Shown: positions 47,159-59,220, numbered from the stretch's first letter. The stretch: DNA of 64,000 nt from Jaapia argillacea MUCL 33604 (GCA_000697665.1 KL197721.1:727472-791471); one strand, 5' to 3'. Notes: generated by a model not told the origin, from the letters alone. Program-made: numbers and translations.

Positions 47159-48352
47159 TCATTTCAGAAATTTATCAGGCCCCAATTTCTTAGAGGGCTT
47201 GACAATTCGTGGCACGTCCTGAGGAGGCGCACTTTCCTTCTCAGGTGGCTGAGAACCCGAAACAATGGATACAGCAGTAGCTGTATTGTTATTAGCCGAG
47301 GCTTCCTCAATTGATGGCTTCTGATCAATATTGGATTTTGCTTGCTCCTGGTGATGTCTCAGCAGCTCAGTGATCCTTTGACACCTAGTGTTCACCTCTT
47401 CAAGCTCCTTCTGTAGCTTAGTAGATACAGGGTCAAACCATATGCCTGCAGCCTTATGCAGGGCGGATGGAGGATCTCCCTTCTTTGGAGTTTGAGGGAT
47501 GTCCTCATCCAAAGTAAAATAATCCTCAATGTAGGTGGCTTGTCCACCGAGCTTTCTTACAAGCTCCCAATTGGCCAACGCTTCGCATTGTGCCTCTATG
47601 TCCATTTCAGTCTTGGGAAGACCAGCACCAGCCCAGTTACAGAGGTCTGGGTTCTTTCCTTTGTTGGATGGTCCCTCGCCTTTGTCGGCATTAGAGGGTT
47701 CCTCAATATGCACGCCTTTCTGGTGTTTCTCATGTTCTATTTCCTTCTGACTCAACTGAGCCTTAGTATCAGATGCAGTAGGTAATTTGTTATTGATGGG
47801 AGGAGTGGCAGGCTTCTTGCCTTTGCCATGATATTCAGGAATTACAAATTCATTCCCATTCACCAGTGACTGACTGCTGGTTCCCTTCAAGGAGTCCAGT
47901 GATCTGGCCTTCTTGGCCTTTCGATTCACCAGGGTCCATCCCTGATCGTTGTTGTCAGGGATTGGAGACTCAGTGTTGGGCTCGGTGCCCACTGATCCCT
48001 CCATGGTAGTATAGTGCAATTTATTATTATTATTACTACTAGTTACAGTTTCTACTGTAATAGCAGATACTCCCAACCCGCTAAGCGGAGTGTGGGGCTT
48101 GCCGCCAGATACAACCACAGCAAATGAACACTTTGGGGTACTAGCAGGTTTGGATTGAATGCTTTCACTGTCTGATCTGACTTGGGGTTGAGGTACCCTG
48201 AGACTGTCATTCGCCACAACTGAATTAGAGGGCTTACCTTGGGCCCAGGTTCCTCGGCTGTGGGCAGCGAGGGAAATCAGGGCGGTTGTGCGGACGGTGG
48301 AACGGGTAGCATGTGGGGAGGTGTGAGTGCTCTTGGGCATGTTGGTCACCAA
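47159..48352 (-). CDS. Gypsy element 5' ORF, unknown function (possible gag N-terminal extension)
   Basis: A 397-codon open frame between the 5' LTR and gag. It begins MVTNMPKSTHTSPHATRSTV, is Ser/Thr/Lys-rich and probably disordered in the first half (DQGWTLVNRKAKKARSLDSL), and has a helical Glu/Lys-rich region near its end (TKLQKELEEVNTRCQRITEL). It ends about 230 bp before the recognisable gag frame, with stops in between. It could be the N-terminal part of one long gag polyprotein, separated by mutation, or a separate accessory protein. I do not recognise a domain. Confidence 0.55.
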   Translation of the reverse strand: MVTNMPKSTHTSPHATRSTVRTTALISLAAHSRGTWAQGKPSNSVVANDSLRVPQPQVRSDSESIQSKPASTPKCSFAVVVSGGKPHTPLSGLGVSAITVETVTSSNNNNKLHYTTMEGSVGTEPNTESPIPDNNDQGWTLVNRKAKKARSLDSLKGTSSQSLVNGNEFVIPEYHGKGKKPATPPINNKLPTASDTKAQLSQKEIEHEKHQKGVHIEEPSNADKGEGPSNKGKNPDLCNWAGAGLPKTEMDIEAQCEALANWELVRKLGGQATYIEDYFTLDEDIPQTPKKGDPPSALHKAAGIWFDPVSTKLQKELEEVNTRCQRITELLRHHQEQAKSNIDQKPSIEEASANNNTATAVSIVSGSQPPEKESAPPQDVPRIVKPSKKLGPDKFLK

Positions 48353-48429
48353 GGTTGATCAGACCAAGTGGCGATTCCAGAGACACATTAGAGCCAGATA
48401 AGCAGAGAGTTTAGATAAAGTTCAAAATA

Positions 48430-48765
48430 TGTCAAGTGCAGGGAAATATCCAGACATGCAACAAGGCAGAGTTTGAAGTAGTCTTCACATGACTGGAGAA
48501 CTGGTTAAAGTACTCTCTTGTCAGGTTGGACTGTTGTACTAGGTACAAATGAAAGTGGGTATATAACTGAGAGTCAGGGTAGAGGGTTGTAAGATAGGAG
48601 TCCAAGTGGTACGAGGACGGAATAAATGAATGCATTAGAGATAGAGGAAAACAGTGTTTCAGCCACAATTGTACTAATAAGGCAAGTGCCCAGAACAGTG
48701 GATGGAGTGATGGGCAGAACAACAGACTCCACAAGTGTTGGGGGTTGAGAGGCCCATTCACGACA
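48430..48765 (-). repeat. 5' LTR of the gypsy element (336 bp)
   Basis: Reading minus it starts TGTCGTGAATG and ends CACTTGACA, with the TG..CA ends expected of LTRs. It contains a TATATA motif near 48560. It aligns with the 3' LTR over 152 bp (48430-48581). Confidence 0.85.
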
Positions 48766-48770
48766 CAACC
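48766..48770. repeat. Target-site duplication of gypsy element, right copy
   Basis: CAACC, identical to 40910-40914. Confidence 0.8.
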
Positions 48771-48789
48771 CCAGTGCTATGTGACGAAA

Positions 48790-51769
48790 ACCTTTTTCCT
48801 GAGCTCTGAGCAATCCTTGTTGTGAATGTCAGCTCCCACTTGACCCCTTGTTTAGCTCTTTCGATCTTCTCAATCCTGCTTGGGTCAACCTTGTATGCAC
48901 TGAATAGCTTGTGAAGGGGACTTGGATGTTTCTTGACGCATTGTCTTGAAGCTCACTTTACCTTCTTGAAAAGCGCATGCCAGTCTGGAAGTGTAACAAG
49001 TCTCATTATTGCCCAGTGACAGATCTTGTTGATGAGTAGATGGAAGGGTAGGAGGTTTGCATGAGCATCAACTGTATCATTCCCTGTTGTCTTTATAGCT
49101 CCTGTAATCTGTAGAGCAGCCTGTCTCTGGACTCAACCCAGCTTGCAGATAAATTTGCCTGTGCCCTGTTTCTTCTTCTGAGGAGGGATGCAAAAGACAT
49201 CAACAGCGTACAACATCTTCAGCACCACCACTGCTAGATATAGTCGCTGTATATGCTTCTTTGCCATTCTCCCATTCAACCTCATTAATTGCCTTATCTG
49301 CATCACTGAATCCATCCCCTTCTCCATGGTGTGATTGCATTGCTCATCAAAACGAAGCTCTTGGTCAAGAATAAGTCCAAGGAACTTGTGAGATACACTC
49401 GGTTTGATCGCTTGTCCTCTGATGATGATTGTTGGCCATGGCACCAATCGAGTCTTATGCTTACCTGTGGGATCCTCCTCCTGTTCCCTCCCAAATCCAA
49501 CATACGCCGTCTTCTCTAGAGCAAACACACATGCATGATCTGCTGACCACTCCAGCCCACCCCTTGGCTTCTCCATCAACTCTCTCATCTTCTCTCCTGC
49601 CTCTGCGAATGTGTTGCCCTCTGCCAATAAGGCTATATCATCTGCAAACCCTACTGTGTCAACCCCTTCTATCTGATCTGCCATTTCCAGTAACTCAGCA
49701 TTGTAAAAGGGAAAAGCGATGCCAGAGAAGGGGTCCCCCTGGTTGATCCTTCCACCAAGTGTGTGTTCTGTTGAGTGATGGCCATTGAAGGTGAGCACCG
49801 TCTTTCTCCCCTCATATTGCTGTTTGACCCAGTCAGTATATTCACATGGAATACCTTGCTCTCTCATAATGTGAATCAATCAGCCAATCACGACACTGGG
49901 GAATGCTGCCTTCACGTCTAAGAACAGCGCAACCACCACCTTTCCTCTTCTCCATGCATTGCAGATGAATGAAACAATGTAGTGAAGGGAGTCAGTTGTC
50001 GAGTGTCCCAGTCGACATCCAAAATGGGTGGGCAGGAGTAGGCTGAAAGCTTCAGTGGTGTCCTTGATGTCCTCACCAATACATGATGACCCCACCATCC
50101 CAATCTTCTTGAGTGATGTCACTGGTTGGTGGTTGTTAGGTATGGAATAGTTGCCTTGTCCTGGTTTTCTAAGCACTAGCATGTCCGAGTCCATCCATAT
50201 CCACGTTTCAAGCTTGAACAATTGATGATATAGGACACCCATGCAATGTGCTAACAGGTCGCAGTATTTGATGAGGACTGAGTTTCAGTTCCCTTTCGTG
50301 TCAGGTGCCTTGTAAGGTTTGAGCGGCTTAATTGCCCTCACTACCTGGTGGTCCATAATGGGCTTATATGCAAACTTGGGTGTGGGGTACTCAAATAGGT
50401 CCTGTGCCATCTCGAGATGCTCTGGAGGTAGGGGGAAAAATGTTTTGGTGAACCACTCACTCTTTGTTGCATTGTCTGCTGCTTCAATCAGTCCCATATG
50501 TTCATCATGTTTGTGCAAGGTAGGTATGTGTGTATGCCCTCCATCTGATGAGGTCCCCACCACAATATGATGGGCCGTCCATAAGGACTTCTCATCAAGT
50601 GTGAGCAGCCAATTATCCCAGTGTGTTGCCTTTGCTTTTGCGATAGCTGACACATATTGGTTATGGTGTTTGCGATACATCTTGTGCACCAGATCCTCCC
50701 TATGCTGTCTCCGTGCATACAATCTCCTTCCAAGTTTCCTCATCTCTCAACACATCTCTGTGAGGTGTTTGGACCACCACTGCTTGGAAAATGGGCAAAT
50801 CTTGGCCACAGGTATGTGAGCTTCAATTGTTTCCACAATTGCCACCTCCAGGTGCTGGGCCTGGCTCCTAAGTTCCTCTTCACTCTCGATCTCCTCTAGC
50901 CAGTGTACAGCCACAAGCTTTGTAGCCAACACCTTGTGGAATTCCACCCAGCCTGTATCTCGAAAGTTCTGTCACAGCAGAATTTCGTCTGTCATCAGTG
51001 ATACATCGGCTTTGCTGATTATTGGGATATGATTGGTGTTGGGTGGGTGTGCATCCAGTATCGTGTAGCATTGAGCAAATGCATCGAGGAATTCTGCATT
51101 CATGAAGACATTGTCAGGATGTGTAAGGTTACCAGTCCCATTTGACACTAGGGTTGGGACATCCTTCGGCAATGCCATCTTCATGTTGTAGGTGGCCAGT
51201 AGGTTGAGAAGTACCTGCGCATTGTCGAGGTTCTTTGCAGTGAATAAATGGGAGTTGCGTCCTTCATCCCACAACAGGTGGTGCCGGTTAAAATCATCTG
51301 CCCAGATAACATGAACTGGGTGATTCTGTCTATTCAGGAGGTTAGCTCTGGTGCGAAGAGACCTCACAAATTCCTTGAGCGTTTTCAAGGTTCTGGTGTG
51401 GTTCTGGTCATTGTATATGTTGATGATAATTATGGTACATCGCTGGTCAACCATCTGAATTGCTGTAAGGTCTGGTGAGGGTATATTGAGTTGGGACCAA
51501 TTATCCAAAGGGATCAATCTGTTGACCAGCATCAAGGATTGAGTTTCACCAGGTTTGTCGAAGTGTGTTGATGGGTAAACCGGGTACCATTGTGATAGCA
51601 AACGTGAATTGCCTCTCAGATCCACATACGGTTCTTGAATGAGAGCAAGATCATATTGGTCAGTGTGGAGAGCATTGATGAACTTGTCCTGTGCAATGGG
51701 TGAAGTGTTCATATTCTGCTGCCATATTCTAAGGCTTCTTGTTGGTGCTTGCTCATTGTCGCCCCACAT
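48790..51769 (-). pseudogene. LINE ORF2: endonuclease and reverse transcriptase, multiple stops
   Basis: The frame 51769-50972 is an APE-type endonuclease (RIWQQNMNTSPIAQDKFINA; DLALIQEPYVDLRG; VHVIWADDFNRHHLLWDEGR). The frames 50947-50747, 50743-50285, 50242-49880 and 49879-49133 give the linker and reverse transcriptase (FGCRLGHSTTDSLHYIVSF; VVALFLDVKAAFPSV; GRINQGDPFSGIAFPFYNAE; VDTVGFADDIALLAEG, with the FADD active site). After the stop at 49133 the conserved post-RT segment continues (VQRQAALQITGAIKTTGND; DAHANLLPFHLLINKICHW; KKHPSPLHKLFSAYKVDPSR) to about 48.8 kb. The order is Tad/I-like. Five of the separating stops are TGA at places where relatives usually have Arg. The element is inactive. 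Confidence 0.9.
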
Positions 51770-53398
51770 TGGTCGAGTATCGTGAGTTCACATATCTGTC
51801 GATGGTTGTTTGGGTTCCGTATGCCCCCACTCCCACTTGTGCTCTCTGGGAAGGTTGAGATCCTCCACCACAACTTTGGCCCACCTCCCTCCATTCCCCC
51901 TCCTCCGTACCATCCCATTGCCTGTCACCCCATGCTCGGCCTTCTCCCCCATTTATCTGTGATTTAATTCCCCATTTGTCACCAGCCCTTATTGTTCGAT
52001 CCTCATCCCCCCTTGTGTTGTGTGCTTCCTTATGTGTTCCTTCTCCCTCTGTCACCTCCCACGTCTCCAGGTCGTCCATCATGTAGAATCGGTATTGGTC
52101 CTTGGGATATCGCTTTTGGAACTCCTTTTCCTTCGTCAGGAAAGTGGGACATGTTCAGTCCCAAGAGGAGTGTGTCGTACTCCTGCAGTTAATGCAGAAT
52201 TGCTTCCTAGGGTCATTGGTGTGAGGGCAGTCAGCTGTTCGATGAATTTCCCCACAGGTACCACAAGTATCCTTGTTGCTGGTACATGCCGTCGCATAGT
52301 GACCCTTAAACTGCTGACACTTCAAGCAGCAGACTGGCTCTCAGAATAGTTTCCTGCCCCAGACTCGCTTACCTGCCAGAACCACCCTATCCCTGATAAT
52401 CATGTTTGCCACCACTGCCAACCTGGCTCATATCACTGCGTGTGCCATCCTCTGGCCTGTGCTCCATTGATATATGGGCTTCACCCATGACATGACACTG
52501 ATTGACCCCTTGGCCATACCATTGATTTTCTCGATCTGCTCACTCTCACCAAGAGCTGCTGGTTGGAATGTCACTGGGACGAACTCCACCAGGACTGGGA
52601 ACACATGATCCTTCACCAATACTACATCTCTAGACTGGTGCACCTTGCAGCCATTCTGCTGCCTCTTCCGAATTCATCTCCAAAATCACTCCCCCATTCC
52701 TCAACTTCCTCATCCCCACTACCCTCACCTCTCGTTTGTGTTCAACCCCATTCTCCTTCATCAGTCATAGTGTAGTGTTAGACTTCTCGACCAGTGTTAC
52801 CTCATCCATATCTCTCAACAAAGTGCTAGCCCCATTCTCTGTATCAATGAGAATTTTTTTGTTGTGGATATGTCCTCGAGCAAGAGTGGTGTGATGTGAT
52901 AGTGGTAAATGTGCCTTCAAAGCAGTGGCATAATCCATCTTTGTCAGGGTTTGTGTTTGGGGTGCTGGTACTCCTTCTACCATCTCCTGCAACATTGCAA
53001 CTGCACCCATAATCTCCTCTTTAGCCTCATCCCCTGTTCTTGTCAATTGCACAGCAGCTCCATCAAGCTCCTCTATGGCTCATTCCATCCTCTTCACCCC
53101 CTCCTCTAGCACAACCTTCATCATTGGCTGCATCCTCTCCCACACATATTCTGCTGTCTCCTTTGCCCTCATCTGAGCTTTCAATCCATCCAAAATCCAT
53201 GCTACCGCCCTCATCCCTTCTTGCAATACCTTCACTGCCTGTTCCTGTGAGAGCAGGAACAAAATGTTGGACAGAGCTGTTGCTTTGAGTGTTTCCCGAT
53301 TCTGTGTGTATCCATGTTGTTCTAAGAAAGCTTGAGCATCTCCTGCTGTCTTGATTTCTGTGAGGCCTGAGGCTAGTAGTTGGTCCTGAGATAAAGCA
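51753..53398 (-). pseudogene. LINE ORF1 (gag-like), main part
   Basis: Starting from the hAT insertion point, the frame reads QDQLLASGLTEIKTAGDAQA, then SQEQAVKVLQEGMRAVAWIL (helical), then TLTKMDYATALKAHLPLS. Near 52330-52140 come three Cys/His knuckles: CLKCQQFKGHYATAC, CGTCGEIHRTADC and CINCRSTTHSSWD. Multiple knuckles are typical of Tad/I-clade ORF1. Stops and frame changes interrupt it, for example at about 53080 and 52428. The last stretch is hydrophilic, rich in Gly and charged residues, and overlaps the beginning of ORF2. Confidence 0.8.
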
Positions 53399-53406
53399 GT
53401 GTTAGG
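53399..53406. repeat. hAT target-site duplication, left copy
   Basis: GTGTTAGG; the right copy at 59241-59248 is GTCTTAGG. Eight bases is the rule for hAT elements. Confidence 0.8.
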
Positions 53407-53426
53407 TAAGGCTCAGCACAGATGCA
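53407..53426 (+). repeat. Left terminal inverted repeat of hAT element
   Basis: At least 17 bases are perfectly complementary to the right end at 59224-59240. Confidence 0.85.
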
Positions 53427-53709
53427 TCCACAGATGCATCCACATCCAAACCTACAGATATGCAAAGTTTCTCAGAGTCCACCCACATCCAGCAGGTAAG
53501 TTGACAACAAATACCTGTATCCACAGGTATGGTTAAACAGGTATTCCGGTTACTCATGGGTTCAGGTACCTGTATCCGTCGGATACACCTATCCTACGGG
53601 TATTCGCATGTACATACAGGTATTGACTGCCTAATTGAGATTTTTTTAATACTGGTACACTAGACAGGTTAGTTGAGCTCCCCAGTAGTCAGAATAACAT
53701 CATGTGCTT

Positions 53710-54390
53710 CTACTGGCTCAAGAGCAGGCAAATCTGAGGCATCCTCGAAGACCAAATGTCCTGGTTTAGAAGGTCATAAGCATTCAGTGAATGCAGATCA
53801 TCACGAGACAATCTTGGACTCACTGGTAAGGCAGTGCGAACTTGTTCAACAGCCCCTAAGATATCCCCACCTCCAATATTGACGAGACGACCAGTGAGAG
53901 CAGCAACCTGTATAGCGTTGTGGAAAAGCATTGGTGAATCGATGAGCTGTGGGTCAGCGAGTAGACGCTGTAGGTCATGAAGATTGCTGATGAGCCATTG
54001 GGCACTCCTTATTGTAGCCAAAATGTTGTGATCAGCATTGAGGCGTACATTGGGCCACCTAGTCAATGGCAATTGCAGTCGTACAAGCTATCGAATGTTG
54101 CATCAGAACAAAATCAACATTATAATGTTGGGCGACTTACCAACGTGACCATGATGATTTTACAGACTTGAGTAGACACTTGCTCCGTGGCTGTCTATGA
54201 GTGTGAATACTAGAATGACCTGAAATTGGGTTAGAAAATTAACAGACAGGGCATCTTTTGTAATGAGGAACTCAATCGCTGAGGCCAAATCAAGTTGATG
54301 GTCCCTGAAGATGGGACAGTGGACAGAGACCTTCATCGTTATCTTGTTGTCAATGTTGGCTAGCCAACCATATGGATTGGTATTCGTCGA
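53710..54390 (-). pseudogene. Unidentified reading frame inside the hAT element
   Basis: A 120-codon frame (54072-53710) reads like a real protein: LTRWPNVRLNADHNILATIR, SAQWLISNLHDLQRLLADPQ, MLFHNAIQVAALTGRLVNIG. Upstream on the same strand, decayed stretches also look coding (FRDHQLDLASAIEFLITKDA near 54.28 kb), separated by what may be introns and stops. It is antisense to the transposase and near the left end, so it may be a passenger gene or a second element gene. No domain recognised. Confidence 0.45.
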
Positions 54391-56102
54391 GACATGCCGA
54401 GACTGAAATACTTAATCTGAGTATATACTATAGACTCCTGATCAGATAGAAATAATTTACAATGGTCAAAACAATAATAGCTTCACAGTGGATGTTGCAA
54501 ACATTGTTGAGCTCATCTGAGTTGAACACCCTTCAGGTATCGTAGGGCGGTGGTTGGGAATGGAGGTTGAGTTTGGGGAGACTATATAGTCAAAATTGTG
54601 TGCACAGACTGCCTATGCATTGCACACAGACCATGCAATTTGTCTGATGCAGGCTGTGTTAAGAATCACACTGTGCTACACCTATTTTCATTTTTCTTGT
54701 TATCTCAACACTCCTTGCGGATATCTGATCCTTCCCTATATGGATCATCAAGCATCACAATCATATCCCTCCTGAACACAAGGGACGGGTACATATCCCT
54801 TCAACATCCTTCTGATATAGCCTTGTTCCTGCACATCCAACTTCTAGTGCATCATCCTTCATCATTTATCACTCTGACTCCTTGTCACCTCGTCACTCCA
54901 CCTTCCAGTACAACCCAGGCCATGGACTACAGACCCTTATGTCTCTGACTCACAGATCAGACCATCGACTGTGGACTACAGACTACGGACCCCTAACTAC
55001 AGACTCCTATCTTTCTGACTCATTTCAACTCACACTTACTACTGTCTTACTACTGTCTTACTCATCGCTACTACAGACTACAGACTGCGATTCCTCATAG
55101 TATATATACTTCCCTGTATTCACTAGTATTCCCCATCTTGTTCACTTTGTCAATATAGATCGTTATCTTTATTTGCATTGTCCCAACTTGATCTGTGTCT
55201 GATCATCTGTCTGGAAACCTCTGATAGTTTCTCATCCTCTCGTCGTTCTACTTCTGGGGCTGTAGCCTAGGTATCATCAGAGAAGTATCCAAGTCTTACA
55301 TCATATACTTCATTGAAGTAACGATCTTAACAGGCTGCCAAACACAGAACCCTTCCATGTTTCGAAGTCTGTGACTGCATGCAAACCATGGTCCCTCTCG
55401 AGTATAGGATGAGACATCTTGCAAATCCCTCAGTGCGATTCATCAATGCAAAATTCTAATATCATTTGTGGTAGGTTTTATCCTGTGGAACATTTTTTCA
55501 CTACTGACTTGCCTCGACACTGTTGGACAGTGACTTTCATGGCTTGGAGCTATCCAAATGGCACCCCTGATCAGCATATCCAACATGCGCCGCCCTCAGT
55601 GCCCCCCTATCAGCCAATCCATCTGTGAGTTTTATTTTGCAATTTTTCTGCCATTTCCGGACAGCTCAACTTCACCTCAAATGCAGCAGGACCTTTAGGA
55701 TGCCCGAGATACGCTCGCAGGCAGCAATAAATTTCATTTTTGTGTTGGTGTAGTGGGTGAGACTGCCCACCATCCGGTAAGCCAGACAATTGCTGTTGCA
55801 ACTGCTTGATCTGACAATTTTATACCTCTCTAGACCTCTATCCCAGGTTTCTGTAGGGCAGGATCATGTCAGCTGACTTGAGCACCATCTCAATTTAGAT
55901 GGTTTGTCTCATCACCAATGCATTGCGGCACCCCAAGTCGAACAGCCCCCATCCAGATGTTCTGAGGTGGTCAAATACTCCTGACTTGTAGTTCATATTG
56001 TCTTTGTCCTGCTATATCCAGTCCATTTGCTGAATGTGTTTGATTTTATTGCAGCATCATAAATCTCCACCCTCTGACCTCCCTCACCCCTGCTTCACCC
56101 CC
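54391..56102. other. Non-coding interior of the hAT element
   Basis: About 1.7 kb without a supported gene. The stretch at about 54910-55090 is rich in short near-repeats of ACTACAGACT, including two adjacent copies of TTACTACTGTC (about 55036-55057). Confidence 0.5.
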
Positions 56103-59044
56103 ATGGCATCTTGCAAGCAATCCAAATGGGCGTGCACACGCTCCTCGTCTCCTGAGCAAACTGAGGCTGTTACCCCAATGCCATCATCATCTACACCCAC
56201 AAATGAAAACCTAACCACTGTGCAACAGAAGCATGCACAGCTCGCAGTGAAATACAAGGGTATGAAGGAGGAGGATGTTCTTGGTTCGTATCACACTCTA
56301 ATCTTGCTCGATTGAGTGGGACTAACTTTCGTTTCAGTGGCACAGATGAAGGTGTGGTGATCCAGTGTTTACACCCACTACCTCAAGCCACGATCGAACA
56401 CAAGGGTGACAAGATTATGTATAAGTTTGTCTGTAAAAAGTAAGTGTCTTGTTACTTCCTCATGTCTGTATGAACACTCACAATTCAACAGGAACCTGAG
56501 CGTTTCTGTTAGCTGCAAATGCTTCGAGGACTCAACATCAAATTTACAAAGCCACCTCAAGCGCTGCGAGCCTCAAGTAACAATGCAAACTGGGGCACTC
56601 TGAGCCTTTGCTCAGGGCTCATTGTATAGCTATCCTAGGTTCCAGTACCTCCTTGCTATGTGGTGTGCGAGGTGTAGCTGGCCCTTTGTCATTGTCGAGG
56701 ATGAGGAGCTTGTGGAGATTTTCACAATGCTCCACGGTAATATTGATATCCCAAGTCCGAGTACCGTCTCTCACGATGTCAAGGAAATGTTTTCTTTGTC
56801 GAAGGCTCATATTGCAGCATTCCTTCAGGTGATTATCATATCTAGCCTCAATCTACTGTTGCTAAAGGTAACTACACTTTTAAGCCCATTTCGGAATGTT
56901 ACATTTGGCAGTTGATGGTTGGACAACGCCAAATGTTCTCTCGTTCCTCAGTGTTGTGGTACTCCTGCTTTACAAGGGAGAGATGCAGCAATTCACTCTT
57001 GACTTCATCAAGTGAGTCATGTTGTTGTAGTGTATATACAAGTCTTGCTGATGCTAACTGTCTACAGGATGACAAAGGCACATATGGGGGTTTACCTTGG
57101 CGAGAGGTTGGTGGAATGCTTGAGGGAATACGGGATTCAAGACAAAGTAAGCTATTAAATCCTCGATAATGAGCAACAAGAACCTTGACACAGAACCTAG
57201 GTTCTCAGTGTTGTTTGTGATAATGCCTTGAATAATGGGCCTATGATTGACACCCTTGGTGTCTCGCTTCTGAAATTCTGTGGAGCTTTATATCAGGTCA
57301 TGTGCTTTGCCCATATCCTGAATCTTGTTGTTAAGGTATGCTCGTGTCCACCCTCATGATACAATACTGAATCTGCTTCATTTCCAAGGCAATTTTGTCT
57401 CAATTTGCTCGATCTCGAAAGTCAAGCAACAAGGCTGACAAAGCTGCTGCTGATGAGGCAATTCTCTCCAAGCTCAACGATGGGGATGACAATGATGACA
57501 ACACTTTGGCATTGGACCCGTTGGATGAGGATGCAGCAGCCAAAGATGATAGAATTCTAGCTGAGTTGGATGAGGAGGTCGAGCTGGATGAGTTTGCAAT
57601 AGGTCCCCTCACACGAGCTCAGGTTAACTTGGGCCACTCCTCTGTCCTCAAGGTATGCATAGATACATTTTGCTTGTATGATAGAGATGATCTCCCTTCA
57701 TACAGATCAGCAACCTCAGCAAGAAGGTTTTCCACTCCCTGACAATCTGAGAGTGACTCCATGAGCTCTGTCGGCACCACAAACTCCCTGAGAGGGTGCT
57801 ACTTCGGCTGGTGGCGACACAGTGGAATACTGTTGCCAAAATGCTGGGTCATGCCATTCCAATGAAGGACATCTTGGATGGGCTCCGCAATTTTATGGAG
57901 TTCAACAAGCAAGATGGGGTTCACTTGCATTGATTCATCCTCAACGAGAAGGAATGGCTGTTGCTTGAACAGCTCAATCCCCTACTTGATGTATGTCCAA
58001 GTTCTTTCATCTCAATATCTTCTCTTTGTTGTTGGCTTAAAGCTACCACAGCTCTTCCTTGTCACAACAAAGGATATCTCGGAAATGGGAACACCTTGAG
58101 TCCATCAAGTCATCCCCTACATGGACAGCCTCACAAATGCCATGGACAGCTGGGCTTGCAACAAGGCTTATCTGCCTGCCGTCCGCATGGCAGCAACATG
58201 AGGATTAAAGATCATGAACAAGTACTATAGCCAAACTGATGACTCAATCATTTATCGAGCTGCGATGAGTAATTTTATATTTCATCTTCATCCTCCCCAC
58301 TTGCAAGACTTACAAGATCGAACAGTCCTCCACCCTGCCTATAAGCTCTCATACTTCTGTGAAATGAAGTGGCAAGAGTCTTGGATCAAGGAGGCCATCG
58401 ATGTTGTACAGGAAGAATGGGAAGCGAAGTATAAGCCTACCATCACACTACCTCTCCCAGCCCCTGTAAACCAAGTATGTTTTGTCAAGCCTCACTATCT
58501 GTCTCCTGCTCACTGCTTTTGAAGAGTTCAGCAATGCAAAAATACTTCTGCAATGTTCACTGCAGCGGTGACACCTTGTCCAAGGATGCACTCACTGAAT
58601 ACTTATCCACCCCCAACCTATCTCATGTTGACAACCCGATCATCTATTGGACCAGTCAAACACTGGAGAAGAATCCTCTCGCCACAATGGCACTTGATTT
58701 TCTAACTGCACCAGGTAATATATTCTCTCCCATCTTGAGCCAGTCAATTTGCCTAACACAATGCTAACTCAACTTTCATTAGCTGCATCTACTGATGTTG
58801 AACGATCATTCTCTAGGGTGGTTGTCTTGTCTCGAAGCTATGTCACTCCCTTGCTGATGAGACCATCCAAGCAGTGTGTGTGCTTGGGTCATGGTCTGAC
58901 AATGGTCTGCTCCCCTGTGATGAGCTAATTGAGAACATCAGGAGGAAGAATCCCTCCAAGGGCAAGTGGCATACCTTACCATCAGAGTCGAATGTAACCT
59001 CAAGTACTTGTAGTGGTAGTGAGGTTGAGATGATTGATCCTTAG
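56103..59044 (+). pseudogene. hAT-family transposase, degenerate
   Basis: The start at 56103 gives MASCKQSKWACTRSSSPEQT. A BED-like finger follows across an intron (MYKFVCKK; FEDSTSNLQSHLKRC). Catalytic-core pieces come next: WPFVIVEDEELVEIFTMLHG, LDGWTTPNVLSFLSV near 56.92 kb, VVCDNALNNGPMIDTL near 57.2 kb and CFAHILNLVVKAI near 57.4 kb. The C-terminal dimerisation domain lies at 58.6-58.9 kb (NPIIYWTSQTLEKNPLATMA; AASTDVERSFSR), then CHSLADETIQAVCVLGSW and a tail to the TAG at 59042-59044. A TGA interrupts the frame at about 56600, and one base appears to be missing between ERSFSR and the following GCLVSKL, so the copy is probably dead. Small introns complicate the middle. Confidence 0.88.
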
Positions 59045-59220
59045 TCGCTGTTGACAATGTATATTTAGATTTCGGATACAGGTACCCATGGTCAGATACT
59101 GTTGGTAGATGAATCCCCACCTACATCCGCCAGGTGTAGATAGTGTAGGTACAGATATACAAAGCCATTTGAACCTGTGGGTATCCCACAGATGCTACCT
59201 GTAGGTGCTGTAGGTACACT

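Larger units (their letters stand above)
40915..48765 (-). mobile_element. Ty3/gypsy LTR retrotransposon, degenerate, 7.85 kb
   Basis: Both ends share an LTR whose terminus reads TGTCAAG on the plus strand, at 40915 and 48430. The outer right end is CGACA at 48765. The insertion is flanked by the direct repeat CAACC at 40910-40914 and 48766-48770. Reading minus, the order is an extra ORF, gag, protease, reverse transcriptase, RNase H, integrase, the Ty3/gypsy order. Internal frameshifts and stops make it non-autonomous. Confidence 0.92.
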
